Below, piece by piece: positions 15,018 to 15,361 of a stretch of 15,361 nt of DNA (within the stretch, counting starts at the first letter, position 1; each line of letters opens with the position of its first letter). The stretch is taken from assembly GCA_031283515.1 (NCBI GenBank), contig JAITBS010000162.1, positions 1-15,361 on the forward strand. Reading direction: 5' to 3'. The stretch is from Planctomycetaceae bacterium (GTDB lineage Bacteria > Planctomycetota > Planctomycetia > Pirellulales > Thermoguttaceae). The translations under genes and the position numbers were made by a program. Under the pieces are notes generated by a model that saw only the letters and a list, made by a program, of their open reading frames with translations, searched no databases and was not told the origin of the DNA.

Positions 15018-15135
15018 TCAAAATGGTTACATTTTTATTGCCGGTAATAATACCAATTCGGAAATGATCCGGTATAATCAATAAAAATAAATAACATGTA
15101 ATATATCAGTGCAATGAATATATTATTTTGGGTTC

Positions 15136-15353
15136 TTCACCCTGAAGGGGTGGAATTTTCATAACCGTAGGTCAAGCGAAGCGCGACCTACGGTCAACAT
15201 CTCGCCTCACCGTCGTCTGAAAGACGAAACTAAACGATCAGAATCACACCTTCGATGATTAAAATTCTGTCTTTCAGACAGAGGAATGTTAGTTGTACGA
15301 GTCCGCAGGTCGATGACCTGCGGTTATGAAAATCACACCCCTGTCGGGGTGAA
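15136..15353. repeat. Palindrome cluster bounded by an imperfect inverted repeat
   Basis: The left arm (15136-15173) and right arm (15315-15353) are inverted copies of one 38-39 bp sequence, differing at about six positions including one indel. Inside and within the arms sit further hairpins: ACCGTAGGTC/GACCTACGGT (15164-15194), TCGTCT/AGACGA (15213-15227), TCTGTCT/AGACAGA (15266-15282), CCGCAGGTC/GACCTGCGG (15303-15323) and CACCCC/GGGGTG (15336-15351). No protein-coding frame is credible here, and the rest of 15018-15135 shows nothing notable. The nested order resembles REP/BIME-like or non-autonomous palindromic elements. Whether it is mobile cannot be judged from one copy. Confidence 0.75.
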
Positions 15354-15361
15354 AATCGAAA

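Noticed and set aside
15136..15353. CRISPR array
   Set aside because: The repeats are inverted and unequal in spacing, with no regular direct repeats or unique spacers and no cas gene.

Overview
The window looks like chromosomal DNA from an AT-rich planctomycete, possibly a host-associated one. Three gene families point there: a DUF1559 pseudopilin-like protein (FTLVELLVVIAIIG N-terminus, degenerate H-X9-DG motif near the C-terminus), a giant surface protein whose N-terminus carries a LEPR-XLL-like sorting motif (FEILENRELLSA), and a repeat-rich exported protein full of YTV/VPV motifs like those I recall from planctomycete cell walls. Weak or absent Shine-Dalgarno sequences before most genes fit too. 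The assignment is by family recognition; no search was run.

Left part (1-2400). A 5'-truncated calcineurin-like metallophosphoesterase (+) converges on a small single-helix membrane protein (-), with two perfect palindromes between them. Next on the minus strand is larB, for nickel-pincer cofactor synthesis, with no other lar gene in view.

Centre (2370-9700, all minus). In transcription order: purB, whose protein is strikingly like animal adenylosuccinate lyase; a 1317-residue surface protein (LEPR-XLL-like, RTX-like repeats, HEFGH zinc-protease domain resembling the anthrax lethal factor/M34 group, beta-helix, choice-of-anchor-Q-like segment, fibronectin III modules); and a GT-C/GT39 membrane glycosyltransferase 51 bp downstream. 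The GT39 stop codon lies inside its own terminator hairpin. The adjacency suggests, without proving, that the glycosyltransferase and surface protein are co-transcribed.

Right part (10090-15361). A YTV-like wall protein (-) diverges from a two-helix membrane protein of unknown function (+); their shared upstream region holds a 23-bp dyad and a 19-bp direct repeat spaced 31 bp apart. Then comes a 700-bp stretch without a gene: a good sigma-70-type promoter (TTGACA-N17-TATCAT) followed by a leader of about 440 nt with many stem-loops, ending in a strong ribosome-binding site before the DUF1559 gene. A small lipoprotein gene follows, a common DUF1559 companion in planctomycetes. The window closes with a cluster of nested palindromes bounded by a 38-39 bp imperfect inverted repeat.

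The observations I rate highest are the structured DUF1559 leader, the lethal-factor-like protease site inside the surface protein, and the terminal palindrome cluster. I found no tRNA, rRNA, CRISPR array or transposase.
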